A program made the position numbers and the translations under genes. Positions 1-10,758 of a stretch of DNA of 64,000 nucleotides are shown here, in pieces (position 1 is the first letter of the stretch; every line of letters begins with the position of its first letter). The stretch is from Petrolisthes cinctipes (Eukaryota > Arthropoda > Malacostraca > Decapoda > Porcellanidae). The notes beneath the pieces were generated by a model. That model ran no database searches. It had not been told where the DNA came from and worked only from the letters and a program-made list of their open reading frames with translations. The stretch covers positions 353,001 to 417,000 of the forward strand of contig JAWQEG010001327.1 of the NCBI GenBank assembly GCA_033782935.1, given 5' to 3'.

Positions 1-85
1 ACGTCGAGTTACGTCATGTTACGTCATACCAAAACCTGTGCCTGGTGATGGTGATTCAGAATATATATGGGTTTTGGATGTAGGT

Positions 86-232
86 GTAAGATTAAAACAC
101 ACACATAAAATTAAAACGCACACACACACACACGTAAGATTAAAACACACACACACATAAGATTAAAACAAACACACACACGTAAGATTAAAATATACAC
201 ACACACGTAAGATGAAAGGCACACACACACTT
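86..232. repeat. AC-rich minisatellite
   Basis: About six imperfect copies of a unit made of GTAAGATTAAAA followed by an (AC)n run. It lies just downstream, in the minus-strand sense, of the tRNA-like SINE head, so it may be the expanded tail of that SINE. Bases 1-85 show only short TTACGTCA-like motifs and no gene. Confidence 0.8.
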
Positions 233-280
233 AATGTATTTTTGGTTGGTGAATAATAAAATAAATAAATAGTAATAGTG

Positions 281-351
281 TGTTTCGGCTGGCAATCGAA
301 CCAGGGCCTCCTGATTGGCAGGCGAGAATTCTAACACTGAACCACCAATGC
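281..351 (-). repeat. tRNA-Gly(GCC)-derived SINE head or tRNA pseudogene
   Basis: Read on the minus strand, the segment starts GCATTGGTGGTTCAGT, has an anticodon-arm region CTCGCCTGCCAATC and a B-box GGTTCGATTGCC. This is the layout of tRNA-Gly with a GCC anticodon. The 3' acceptor half is degraded and does not pair with the 5' GCATTGG, so it is not a working tRNA gene. A T-rich and then TG-rich tail follows, as in tRNA-derived SINEs. The similarity rests on recall of tRNA-Gly. Confidence 0.7.
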
Positions 352-870
352 TTGTACTGAGCACTGTGAAACCGGGGCCCGATACTCAAAACAACTTAGG
401 ACATCCTATCTCGGCTAGGGAGTCCTAGCTTCCCCAGTGCGCTTATGACGGTATACTCAAAACACTTATGACGGTATACTCAAAACCTTTGGCAGCCATC
501 TTTCCTAAGTTACGACCTTGGATTTAAGACAACCCCCAGGCAGCCCTAAGTGGAGTTATGACACCGAACACCATAGAAAACATGATAAATCAACTCGGCT
601 GTACCAAAAAGAATAAGAAGGACTACATACATTTTGGCTGTATTACCAAAGAGCACCACTTTGTTGTTGTTGGAGAGACTACTGAGAAAGAGTGTATAGT
701 ATAAGGAACAGTATAAGGAACCACTACAATGTCAGTGATGATCACCAACGAAGATAGTATAGATTTCCTCAGATTGAAATAATAAACTTATCCGAGAAAT
801 AGGACCATGACATAATATATCCCTCGTTGCACAATAAAATTTAGTGCCATTCTCACACATACTCGAGTAA

Positions 871-3452
871 TATTGAGTATGTAGTGGATGTCTGTGCTGA
901 GAGAGGGTTGTTCTTGGCTAACACCTTCTTTCAGCACAAGATGATCCACAGGTATACATGGAAGAGAAGGGATGAGAGAGGAGAGCAAAAGAGTTTGATT
1001 GATTATGTGGCAGTGGATGAAAGGTTGAGGAAGGATGTGTATGACGCAAAAGTAGTGAGAGGAATGGTCCATTGCTCCGACCATTTTGCGGTGTTGGTGA
1101 GGATGAAGGTTAGGGTTAAGTGGGAGTATAATAGGAGGGATGAAGGGGTGAGGAATAAGAGGGTGGCTAGTGGGAAATTAGATGTAGAAGAGTATAGAGA
1201 GGAATATAAGAGGAGGGTGGGTGAGGTGCTGGGGGATGTAAGGATGGGGATAGGGGAGGGAGTGGGAGTGAATGCGGTGTATGAAATGTTTAAGATGATA
1301 GTTTTGAGGACAGCAGCAGAGGTAGTATGATATAAGTCACAGAAGAGGGGCAAGAAAGGGAGTGCTTGGTGGACAGAAGTGAAAGATGCTGTAGAGGATA
1401 AGAGGAAGGCATATCGGAGAACACTACAGAGGAAGGTGCCGGAAGAAGTGAGAGAGAGATGGAAAAGAGAATATAATGTGTGTAAGAGACAAGTGAAAAG
1501 GATGGTGAGTGAGAGTAAAAGGAGAGTGGATGAGGAGTTTGGTATGAAGCTGAGTGAAAAATTTAAAGAGAACAAGAAATTATTCTGGAAGGAGGTTAAA
1601 AGAGAAAGAGGAGAAGGAAAGTCTGGTAGTGTGAGAATGAAGAGAGAGGATGGAGTTACTGTGAGTAGAAGTGAGGAAGTGAAAGAAGTGTGGAAGAGGC
1701 ATTTTGATCGGTTGATGAATGGGGGGACGGGAGGGGAGGCGGTGGTGACATGCATGGGGATGGAGGCAGGTGGTAGACGACAGGATGTACAGGGAGAATT
1801 AGGAAGGGAAGAGGTTAGGAAAGCAATAGGAAAGTTGAAGATGGGAAAGGCACCAGGGGTGGATGGGATAACTGCTGAAATGTTAAAGTGTGGGGGGGAG
1901 GTAGTGGTGGAGTGGATGTTGCTTATATGTACATTGGCCTGGAGGCAGGGAGAGGTGCCAGAGGATTGGAGGAGAGCCATAATTGTACCTTTGTATAAGG
2001 GGAAGGGAAGTAAGGATGAGTGTGGTAGCTATAGGGGAATAAGCCTTCTTAGTGTACCGGGGAAGGTTTACGGGAAGGTATTGACTGAAAGACTGATTGA
2101 AGTAACGGAATAAAGTTAGTGAGGAGCAGGGAGGGTTCAGAAAGGGTAGAGGATATGTGGACCAAATATTTGCATTAAAATCAATAGTGGAGAAGTATAT
2201 TGGGAAGGGTAAGAAGTTGTATGCTGCCTTCATGGACTTGGAGAAGGCATACGATAGAGTTGATAGGAAAGCTATGACAGAGGTGTTGAGAATTTATGGA
2301 GTTGAGGGGCCTTTGCTGAAAGGCATTGAGGCTTTTTATGTAGATGCAAAAGCATGTGTACGGGTAGAGGGTGATCTAAGTGAGTTTTAATATTAGTGTA
2401 GGGCTGAGACATGGGTGTGTTATGTCACCATGGTTGTTCAATATATATATGGATGGTTGTATGAGAGAGGTGAAAGCCAAAGTGAATGGTCTGGGGGTGA
2501 AGTTGAGGCTGAATGAAGCAAACTGGTCCCTGGTGGCAAGTTTGTTTGCGGATGACACTGTGCTGATGGCTGAGAATGAAAGGAATTTACAGAGAGTGGT
2601 GGACGAATTTCAGTCTGTGTGTAAACGAAGGAAACTGAAGGTGAATGTGGGTAAAAGTAAAGTGATGGTATTTGAAAGAGCAGAAACTGAAGTGATTGAC
2701 TTTGCTACACCTTACAGAGTGGCTGTACCAACTGGGACGAAGTGTGAGATAACTCTGAGGGGCGAGAGGATGGAGGAAGTGAAGGAGTTTAAGTACCTGG
2801 GTACAGTTATGTGTAAACATGGAAGTATGGAAGGAAAAATTAGGGAGAGAGCAGTGAAGGGTAGACAGGTCATAGGATCACTGGGGAGGATTATGAAGGG
2901 TAGAAGTGTGAGTATGGAAGTGAAAAGGGGACTACGAAATAGTATAATCCTGCCAACACTGACATATGCGTCGGAGACATGGACATGGAGTAGGGCTCAT
3001 CAGTCTAGAATAGGTGCTGTGGAAATGAGTTACTTGAGAGGAGCATGTGGACTTACTAGATGGGATGGAGAAAGTAATGAGAGTGTATATGAGAGATGTG
3101 GTATGAGTGAGAAGGCAATTGGTATTGAGTGTGGTGTGGTTGAGAGAGTGAAACGTAATATATTGAGATGGTATGGACATGTGGAGAGAATGCAAGGCGA
3201 GGAATTTGTAAAGAAGGTGTATGGAAGTGAAGTTGTGGGACCTGGTGTGAGAGGCAGACCACCGGTTAGATGGCAGAACAGAGTGGAAGAGTATGTAAAG
3301 GAGAGAAACATGAGGGGCAGAGTAGGGCTTGAACAAGTAAGGAGGGAGTGTTGGAACAGGGAGAACTGGAGACACTTCTGCCGTGGCCACCCCCTTGGGG
3401 GGAGTTCCCGGAGGGAACGAGGCGTCGGAGCTATAGATAGATAGTGTAAGCA
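871..3452 (+). pseudogene. RTE-like LINE, 5'-truncated copy (endonuclease C-terminus plus reverse transcriptase)
   Basis: This is a second copy of the LINE that is intact at 52002-55304 on the other strand. It begins within the endonuclease domain (before the SDHF motif near 1077) and runs through the reverse transcriptase: APGVDG near 1855, the MDLEKAYDR block near 2235, and FADDT near 2548. It ends in a CTATAGATAGATAG tail. Comparison with the intact copy shows one in-frame TGA (1328-1330), a 3-nt deletion near 1377, and 2-nt deletions near 2110 and 2385 that shift the frame. Such 5' truncation is usual for target-primed reverse transcription. It cannot make full-length protein, though 2380-3444 is still open. 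Confidence 0.92.
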
Positions 3453-4743
3453 CAGTTAATTAAGAGACTTATATGTTGCATGAGAAATACTGAACAATTC
3501 AAGGATTTACAACATAATAAATGATTTTCCCAGTCATTAGTTTAAGCAGTTGCTCTTCAATTTGGACCCTGAAGGGGAAGTATTGTCTGTGGTGATATGG
3601 ACAGTACTTAAGGGGTTCTGGCATCCCTTCAGACCTAACCAACGGCCATTTAAGGGGTCTGGCAACCCTTCAAATCTAACCCATTCCCTATTAATCCTTT
3701 AACTGTCCCTCCTCTCTTTCTTGCTTCCTCTCAAGTCTCCTTATTTGAAACTACAAGTTCTAAGTTCTTTCTGGCCTAGCTCAATCTTGATTTGTAATTC
3801 CCCCCCCCAAAAAAAAAAATATATATATATATTAATTTTACATCATATTTCTGGTTGTTCTATTAATTTCTTACCTAATTATCATGAGGAAAGAACCCTG
3901 ACCTAACCTAACCAAACTCCACTTGCTAAACCTAATTAGAACTGCTGAACTTTTCTTCAGAAACACCCATAATTTTTTACATTATCTGTTATTTGGCCCA
4001 ACTTTTGTGTTTGGTTTGATTCAGGGGATTCATTTTAACACTAGTTTATTGGTAAGATTGGGCTTGGTTATTTGTGTGTGGTCACCATTGAGGAATATGG
4101 TTAATGATAACTTGTAGGAAATTGTTCATTTACTGATACCAACTAATATTTTTACAGTAATGTTGTTGCTGTGTTGTATGTTGTATTTTTTACATTTTAG
4201 TTTAGTTTTGCCAGATTTTGATTAGGGATACCATTACTCAAAAAGGTATATGTTACTAAAACACCAATGAGACTAAAAATATGCACATTTAAACAGACCT
4301 AACCTACCGTACACTATCTACTTGATATTGGTAATCTTATATCTTACATTACATAATCCTACGTAATTATTACATTTAGTAGTGAATCATGTGATGTGAC
4401 ACAAGTAGACATGAAAAAATAGTAATTTCTAACATTGCTAATGACTTTCAATAATGTCATACTGTTGTCTGTCATGAATCATAATGGCGGTGGCACTTAT
4501 TTCGCAGTAGATACTACTCTCTTCCTCTCCACAGTTTCGACACGCATTTCTACCACTCATACCGTCATACGCATAATGTTGTGTTTTGTTTCGTGTTTAC
4601 TTTTGTCAGCTGATCGAGCTTGCTTTTGATTGGCTGGAGTCAGTCCGAGTCACTTGAAAGCGCCACCCTGATTGGCTGAACAACATAGGGCACCCGGGAA
4701 GATTTAGGACTTCCTAACTACTTAGGAACAGGATAGGACGCCC
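3453..4743. other. Interior of outer element, no gene recognised
   Basis: AT-rich sequence with a short imperfect direct repeat (AAGGGGTYTGGCAYCCCTTC, two copies, 3609-3692). Two GATTGGCTG (inverted CCAAT) boxes lie near 4628 and 4670. TTAGGA-type words at 4690-4735 resemble those of the outer element's ends. I see no convincing coding exon. Confidence 0.5.
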
Positions 4744-4884
4744 TAAAGGCGTCTTCTATTTATGCCACTCGATCAACCCGGGTTGGCAACCTGGGTTGCT
4801 CCGAAAGACCCGGGTTGTATGGTGTAAATAGAACACGCCGACCACCAACCCGGGTTGAAGTTCCTTTGTTTGTAAACATTGAAG

Positions 4885-5004
4885 ATGGCATCACAAAACT
4901 CAGCAGAGCAGTTTTTCCCAGCATTATGCTCGGCACTCTCAGAATTTGATGACAAATCGAGTGTTTCCCTACCTGCATATATTATGTTGATACTATCAAC
5001 ATAA
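4885..5004 (+). CDS. Short open frame, possible truncated first exon
   Basis: ATG opens a 39-residue frame beginning MASQNSAEQFFPALCSAL about 140 bp inside the element's left TIR, where the first exon of a transposon gene would be expected. The frame runs into a palindromic hairpin (4979-5085) that supplies its stop. The original exon was therefore probably longer and was cut by that insertion. I do not recognise the family. Coding status is a guess from position and composition. Confidence 0.3.
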   Translation: MASQNSAEQFFPALCSALSEFDDKSSVSLPAYIMLILST

Positions 5005-5085
5005 TATCACATTTCCACTTGAGAAACCCATAACTACAATATCAACTTGATAATGTAGTTATGGGTTTCTCAAGTGGAAATGTGA
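4979..5085. repeat. Two adjacent near-perfect hairpins
   Basis: A 29-bp palindrome (4979-5007, 14-nt arms on ATATTATGTTGATA) is followed directly by a hairpin with 32-nt perfect arms (5007-5038 and 5054-5085) and a 15-nt loop. Perfect arms suggest a recent foldback or a tiny palindromic insertion. Confidence 0.85.
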
Positions 5086-5271
5086 CTGATGCCAGGCATT
5101 GGCCAAGTGTTACCTTCATTAAAAAGCTACTCTCAGATTGTTCATGGATCTGTGCAGCAGACTATACTTTGCAATTGCAAGGAGTATAATTTGTGGCTGC
5201 AAATAGGACAGTAACCATTCTCGACAAATTGGAGAAACATGTGTTTTTTTCATACAAGAGTCAATAAGAAA

Positions 5272-5644
5272 ACCTAAATATTGAATGAATTACCGTTCTT
5301 GCATAAGGTTTTCCTACCTTCATTACCCAGTTATTTAGACCATTCTAAGACTATTTTCTTCTTTGGCACTTCCTCCGCAAATGCCCCATTCAAATGGGGC
5401 ATTTTGAAATTAGCCTGACCTTACCTGACTTTACCTAACCTAACCTAACCTAGACCGCATCAGACTACAGAGACCTAACCTGGGCAGACTACCGGGACCT
5501 AACCTGGGCAGACTACCGGGACCTAACCTGGGCAAACTATCGGGAAATAACAGTGGTAAAGTACAGGAAATTACCGGGGCAAAATACTAGGACCTAGCCG
5601 AATCTGGCAACACTGCTACAAAACTGTAATTCTTTCAATAAAAC
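5272..5644. mobile_element. Small TIR element, AACCT-rich family, copy a
   Basis: It shares left terminus, internal blocks and right terminus (GTAATTCTTTCAATAAA) with the copies at 17852, 18731, 19639 and 49243. The inside holds ATGGGGCATTTTGAAATTAG, a run of ACCTAACCTAACC and several GGGCAGACTACCGGGACCTA units. It is non-coding. This copy's outer TIR bases have diverged. Confidence 0.7.
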
Positions 5645-6274
5645 TTGTACCAGAAAAACTTGAGCATGCTTACAAGTATGATTAAAAACCCAATCAATAG
5701 TGAATGTACTTCTGTAAATAATGATTTGGGTTTAACTGTTGATTTCATTTATGGCAAACATGGTTCTGTAAAAGTAGGTTAAAATTAAATACATGATTGT
5801 GATTATTATTGTGTATATTTAATCTCTGGGACTGTGGGAAGCCAAATGGTAAATGGAATTCAGGGTAAATAGGGAAAGCATAACAGGAAACCGGTTATTT
5901 AAAGGAAAATTAAAATAGGAACAAACAATAAATTACTACAAGAATGGGGATCTGTTGAAAAGGATATCCTCTGCCCTAACATTCTGATCTCTAGAGAAAT
6001 ATAATATCATTAGGTTTACCAGGTTCCCAACTCCAGTCCAACACACACACACTCTACACAACATAAAACTGAATTAATTTAACAACTTAAAATTCTAGAT
6101 ACAGTATTCTCTTGTGACAATAAACCAGCAACTAGGGCCAGTATAAACCAGTACAGTACATAAAAATACAACACAAACTAGGGCCATTCAGAATAAACTA
6201 GTATATATACATATTGCATCAAGGATGATATTTCTTTATTTACTGTCAGACTCATGTTGCCTCGTTTTCTGCTT
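5645..6274. other. AT-rich sequence, nothing recognised
   Basis: Lies inside the TAA-flanked element. No exon, repeat or RNA gene could be supported. Confidence 0.5.
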
Positions 6275-6730
6275 TCATCTTAATTGTGAGTTTGATTTTT
6301 CATAATTTTCATTATAACTTTGCAGTTCTTTAATAATTTCTTTCATATGGTCTGCCCTGCTGGCTTCACTGTCTTTGACCACTTGAATATTTTCTTTAAG
6401 TAAGTCTACATCTTAAGTGAGTAGCTTTCTCACTTCAGTATTATGGGATGGTGGAAGTTAACCTCCACCTACTACCCGCAGTTGATGTGATGGCACAGTC
6501 CCTTGTTGTGAAGTACCAGCGGAAGCACTTGCTTCTGTTGTTGGGGGAATTGGAGCTGTTGTAGGTGGCTGTATATTCACTGATGATGGTACAGCAGGTG
6601 ATGGTATGGGAGGTAATGGCACACCAGGGTCATCAGGGTCCAAATCGGGTTTTTGATATGCTGGTTCCAACACACAAGTTCCTCTTGCAGCATAACTTTT
6701 GTAGCTGGAACCAACTTCATAAAAACAACC
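6275..6730 (-). pseudogene. Decayed terminal exon of a transposon accessory gene (Pro-rich plus coiled coil)
   Basis: A minus-strand acceptor (TTACCCACAG before 6730) leads into one reading frame that continues to a TGA at 6275-6277 with only two internal TAA codons (6458-6460 and near 6410). The product would be a proline-rich linker (EPAYQKPDLDPDDPGVPLPP and on) followed by a charged helical tail with heptad-like spacing (KENIQVVKDSEASRADHMKE). This resembles the C-terminal part of Myb-like partner proteins of Harbinger elements, such as the one at 34856-36726. Upstream exons were not found. Assignment to a Harbinger partner is an inference from context. Confidence 0.45.
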
Positions 6731-7689
6731 CTGTGGGTAATATATAGGGTTTTAAAAATTTAACACAGAAACACCTCAATAGTACAACAGGGTACTTTAA
6801 ATAGAGCAAAAGATATGGAATATATAATTTTACCGAAACAATTTTGGACATTTAAATAATCCCAGGGTCTACTTATTTGAAGTTTGATGGGTAATATTGG
6901 CAAACAATCCATAAAATATTTAATATTTTTCTGTTCCTGAATCAGCCAGACTTAACCCAAGCTAACTGAACTGGACTTGACCAAATTACTGGGACCTAAC
7001 CTGGGTAAATTACCAAGATCTAACAAAGGCAGACTACTGGGACTTAACTTGGACAAACAACAGTGTGTGGAGCCTTTTATGTTAAGTTATTAGAGGGTCA
7101 AGCATGGTCAAAATGCACTGATACCCTTTAATTTCATCATAAAAATAATGGAATACAAATCAGAGATATAAAAAAGTGGCACATCTTTCAATAATATTTC
7201 CTGGTAACTCTACCCACACTTTGGTGTCCAGTATTTCAATCAACAATTTCTATAGCATGTCAGGCTGACATTTGCGAGGAAAAACTGCAGTTACAGGAAG
7301 AAGAACTCTTCTTCTGTACTTCAGTCCAGCAGCCCCTCTTGAGTTGGTTGTGCATAATAATAGACATTTCCCTCCAATGCTACTGATTAGGGTACTCATG
7401 CCACTTCAAAATCAAATTTCCTTTATGTATTTTGAAGATAACGTCTCATATTATGCTAAAATATCATATATATTTCTGTAAGAGGCCTTACCAGTGTTTG
7501 TTTTGGTAGCATCAGCTGATGAGCAACCTATAAAAGTTGCCAGATACCGCCACGTAACCATGCTATCCAGATGGGTTGCTCCGGGTTGCACTCGGACCAA
7601 CCCGGGTTGGGGTGACCAGGGTTGCCTGGTGTAAATAGAAGATGCCAAATCGACGACCCGAGCAACCGGGTTGCCTGACCAGTGTTGCT
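6731..7689. other. Element interior, fragments only
   Basis: Contains a diverged fragment of the AACCT-rich repeat (about 6950-7060, ACTGGGACCTAACCTGGG-like units). The right subterminal region has AACCCGGGTTG words (7575-7680). No coding exon supported. Confidence 0.5.
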
Positions 7690-8017
7690 CTGGCATAAAT
7701 AGAAGACGCCTTAAAAAAGTTTTGAGTATACCAGGTTAGGGCATGAGATAGGATATCCTAACCAGTTCCTAACTTAGGAGTTCCTAAGTCCAGATAGGGC
7801 GGCGAGGCTGCCGTAAGTTAGGAACGTTTGAGTATCCGGCCCCTGGGTCGGTACTTACCAAGGATGATAGACTATAAAGGATAGTCCACTAGACACTTGT
7901 TTTCCCACAATGCACCGCGGGAGTGACGTCACACTTGTAAACAAACCTTGCCTGGTGCCCAGACTGTCACTAGTCCAACTTAAAGTGTACGTGAAGCGTG
8001 AATGTCTGTGCCATATT

Positions 8018-8324
8018 ATGGATGTATGTGATGTGTACAATTACAATAATGGCAGTAGACATGCTAAAAGAGACAGGGTGAAGCTCTTTCGGTTCCTAAG
8101 AGACCAAGAGAAAGCCATGAAGTGGATATCGGCGTGCAAACGTGAGGACAAATTCAATGTTGAATTGGCCCGAGTATGCTCTCTACACTTTAAGACAACA
8201 ACAGACTATGTCCCAAGAGATGCTTTGAACAATCAACGATGTAATGGATCTCCAAAAAAGATCATAATATTGCAACCTTGAGCTGTACCGACTCTGCCGC
8301 TTCCAAATTCTAATCGAGAACCAG
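8018..8324 (+). pseudogene. THAP zinc-finger exon of P1, decayed
   Basis: The start ATG at 8018 gives MDVCDVYNYNNGSRHAK and continues through the W (KWISACKRE) and the CSLHF block of a THAP domain, a C2CH zinc-binding DNA-binding domain. The second zinc Cys, in C-x4-C, is Tyr here (CDVYNY; compare CAVYGC at 29190), which should disable zinc binding. An in-frame TGA at 8279-8281 precedes an AVPTLPLPNS segment that aligns with AVPSLFLPKQ of the P2 copy. A donor AG/GTATGT ends the exon at 8324 in phase 1. It is a non-functional relic of a transposase N-terminus. Confidence 0.8.
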
Positions 8325-8818
8325 GTATGTTGAGATCTATCAAAGGCCCAACTTACTGTTACACCCTCAGCTATTTGCTTATACTGTACATATTTTTAAC
8401 TTTACCCCATCTTATGATACTCTACTGTACAGTACGGTATGTAGGTTAGGTTAGGCCAGGCCAAGTCTACCTAATTCTGTTAAAAATGTAGCCAAATACT
8501 GACTGCATCCCCTACTAGTGATAACTTTGGAATATCTAGGTAGGCTACAGTATTATAATGCTCTATAACCAACAATTTCTCTCTTCCCCATTTATGTTTC
8601 GGGGTAAGGTGGGGTATATTTTTAAAATAAAGTATTTGTGGTGGATTTGATACATTAAAACCATCATTCAATGTCCTAATGTAGGTTACAGTAGTAGGTA
8701 ATAGTGGTAGAAATTCAGTAGTTTTTCTAATGTGGATATTTGGTCCATTTATGCAATAATGATTTTACCCATGGATTTTGATTAGGTCTGAATACTGTAA
8801 CATTCATTTCATTTTCAG

Positions 8819-9262
8819 CTGGTACGGAGGCTCGCCAAGAAAGATTATTCAGCAGGCGTAGAAAGCTACTGGTACCAGTACTTCAAGAGGGTCTGCTCAA
8901 TGAAGGAAATGGTGAGATTTTTTGTTTTCTTCTTAAAAATGACTGTGTATAGTACATAGGCTATACAGTATCAGATGGTATCAGACCTACCCTGTACTTC
9001 ATAGTTTCACAATACAGTAATTATAGTATATTAAGAGTAGGGCTGGATAATGCATATATGAAAATAATGGAAGGGTCAAACATTTATTTATTCTTTTCTT
9101 TTGTATATGCAAACAAGTGTCATGTGATTATGTGCCTCTAAAATCAATTCCTTCACAGGTAATACACCAGAAGTGGTACAAGATGCTATTACTCATGCAC
9201 AAGAAGATGCCAAAGGTAATGCACATGAAGCACAAGAGGGTCTACTCTCAACGAAAGAAATG
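8819..9262 (+). pseudogene. P1 short linker exons, one duplicated
   Basis: Exon 8819-8911 (acceptor TTTCAG, donor GTGAGA) encodes GTEARQERLFSRRRKLL, matching the second exon of the P2 gene (RGCRAEEKQRRQLL). A second exon, 9159-9262, begins GNTPEVVQDAITHAQED and ends with EAQEGLLSTKEM and GTGAGA. That end repeats the end of the first exon (LQEGLLNEGN) together with the intron sequence after it. A 2-nt difference puts the duplicate out of phase. Confidence 0.6.
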
Positions 9263-9319
9263 GTGAGATTTTTTTAAATTTTTTTATAAAAATGAAAGTG
9301 AATAGTTTAACAGTATTAG

Positions 9320-9607
9320 ATGGAAAGAGTGAAAAGAAAACACCTTGAGGTGGTTCGGCCATGTAGAGTGTATAGGAAGCGAGAGATTGGATTAAAAAAT
9401 GTATGAGAGTGAGGTGGAAGGACAGAGTAGAGCAGGCAGACCGAGAGTGAGGTGGAATGATGGAGAAGAGAAGTATATGAGTAAGAGTGGCGTTGGGTGG
9501 TACCGTAGGAGGGACGCCAGTTGAAGGGGGACAAAGATGCGTGGAGGCAATTCATTCACCCCTTTGGGGATTGAGGCATCTGGCAATAGATAGATAAATA
9601 GATAGAC
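9320..9607 (+). pseudogene. LINE 3' fragment, RTE-like, with GATA tail
   Basis: Diverged C-terminal coding remains (LRWFGHVEC-like, near 9344-9366) are followed by GGCATCTGGCAATAGATAG and GATA-type repeats. This resembles the 3' end of the RTE-like element at 871-3452, but the last 60 bp differ, so it is another subfamily. It lies inside P1 between two exons. Confidence 0.7.
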
Positions 9608-9874
9608 AATAATTACCTTAGTACGACCAGATAACAAATATTTTTGAAAATACCCAATACATAATCTTGAAAATAGTCTCATTGTCTTTCCCAGGTCTTT
9701 ATACCTATATGAGGTAATTTTAACCCATGACGAATATGAAGATGATGGAAGAGTCATAGCCTACATCTATCTATATCTATCTATCTAGCCTACATAATTT
9801 ATTCTATTTTTGTGTACAGTATATACAAACAAGTGTCATCTGATTATATGCCTTTAACATCAATTTCTTCACAG

Positions 9875-10006
9875 ATAATACACCTGAAGTGGTACTTGAT
9901 GCAACAGTCCAGCCAGCACAAGAAGATACCAGAGATGAACATCATATTTTCTCAACTGCAGTATGCTGATCGTGCTGTGTTTGTATTCCCAGACATGATG
10001 AGTTGA
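9875..10006 (+). pseudogene. P1 further exon copy
   Basis: Acceptor CTTCACAG precedes ATAATACACCTGAAGTGGTA, a close copy of the exon start at 9159 (NTPEVV). The in-frame reading through QPAQEDTRDEHHIFSTAVC stops soon after. No transposase body follows; the rest of P1 (10007-11640) is AT-rich and non-coding as far as I can see. Confidence 0.5.
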
Positions 10007-10556
10007 AAAGTGTTAAGTTAGCCGTTAACTCTCAGAAAGTTGAGCTCGTTAATCTGACAAGTGCTAATGCAATACAGTACGGTAATTTCTGAAAAGCGAA
10101 TGAACTGACAGAAATTAAGTTTATTTACACAATTTCCAAACTTGTGCAAAATCCACAGTGATTATACTCATGGACTGACTGTAATAATACAGTATTATGT
10201 AAATTCTAATGGCATTAGTTTTGCTTTATATATACCATAATGATTTATATATTGTGATAAAATTAATGTTAGTTTCTAGTTTTTCTAGAAAATGTGCAAT
10301 TCCACTGTGATTATACTCATAGAGTGATAGTACTTCATAAGGATATTGTTACTCTTACTTCTATGGCAAGAAACATTTATTACTGTACTGTACTTTATTT
10401 TTGGTACACATTTCATTTCGCAAAGTATATGATAATAAATATATAATTACATTCAGCATACAGTATTTTGTATTCATATTCCCATTCATTATTTTTCTAC
10501 TTTTTTAAATCATTGTAGGTGTAAGCCATATATAAATGACCTTGAATGGGGCATTT

Positions 10557-10758
10557 GGTAAATATCAAATGGGGCATTTTGAAATTAGTCTGACCTTACC
10601 TAACCTAACCTAGACCGCATCAGACTACCGGGACCTAACCTGGGCAGACTACTGGGAAATAACCGTGGTAAAGTACAGGAAATGACTGGGGCAAAATACT
10701 GGGACCTAGCCGGATCTGGCAACACTGCTACAAAGCGGTAATTCTTTCAATAAAAACC
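10557..10758. mobile_element. Small TIR element, AACCT-rich family, internally deleted copy b
   Basis: The left terminus GGTAAATAT is fused directly to the internal ATGGGGCATTTTGAAATTAG block. The right half and terminus (GCGGTAATTCTTTCAATAAA) are intact. It lies within P1. Confidence 0.7.

Larger units (their letters stand above)
4747..7711. mobile_element. Non-autonomous PIF/Harbinger-like element with TAA target duplication
   Basis: The left end AGGCGTCTTCTATTTATGCC starts at 4747. Its exact inverted copy ends at 7711. TAA flanks both sides (4744-4746 and 7712-7714), the 3-bp TWA duplication typical of PIF/Harbinger insertion. Both subterminal regions carry repeated AACCCGGGTTG words. No DDE transposase is present. 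Remains of one minus-strand exon (6275-6730) and one short plus-strand open frame (4885-5004) lie inside, together with a small TIR element at 5272-5644. Confidence 0.7.
374..7843. mobile_element. Large inverted-repeat DNA element (outer, nested host)
   Basis: The left end GGGGCCCGATACTCAAA (374-390) and the inverted right end TTTGAGTATCCGGCCCC (7827-7843) match at 16 of 17 positions. Both subterminal regions contain the motif TATACTCAAAAC and several TTAGGA/TCCTAA words. An RTE-like LINE copy and a second TIR element lie inside. No own transposase is visible and no clear target duplication was found, so the superfamily is unknown. Bases 545-870 contain nothing recognisable. Confidence 0.55.

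Noticed and set aside
281..351. Functional tRNA-Gly gene
   Set aside because: The acceptor stem does not pair at its 3' half, so it is scored only as a SINE head or pseudogene.
1003..1980. Long minus-strand open frame (325 codons)
   Set aside because: Antisense shadow of the RTE-like LINE coding strand; Ser/Thr/Pro/Phe-rich composition is what the reverse of a Lys/Glu/Gly-rich frame gives.
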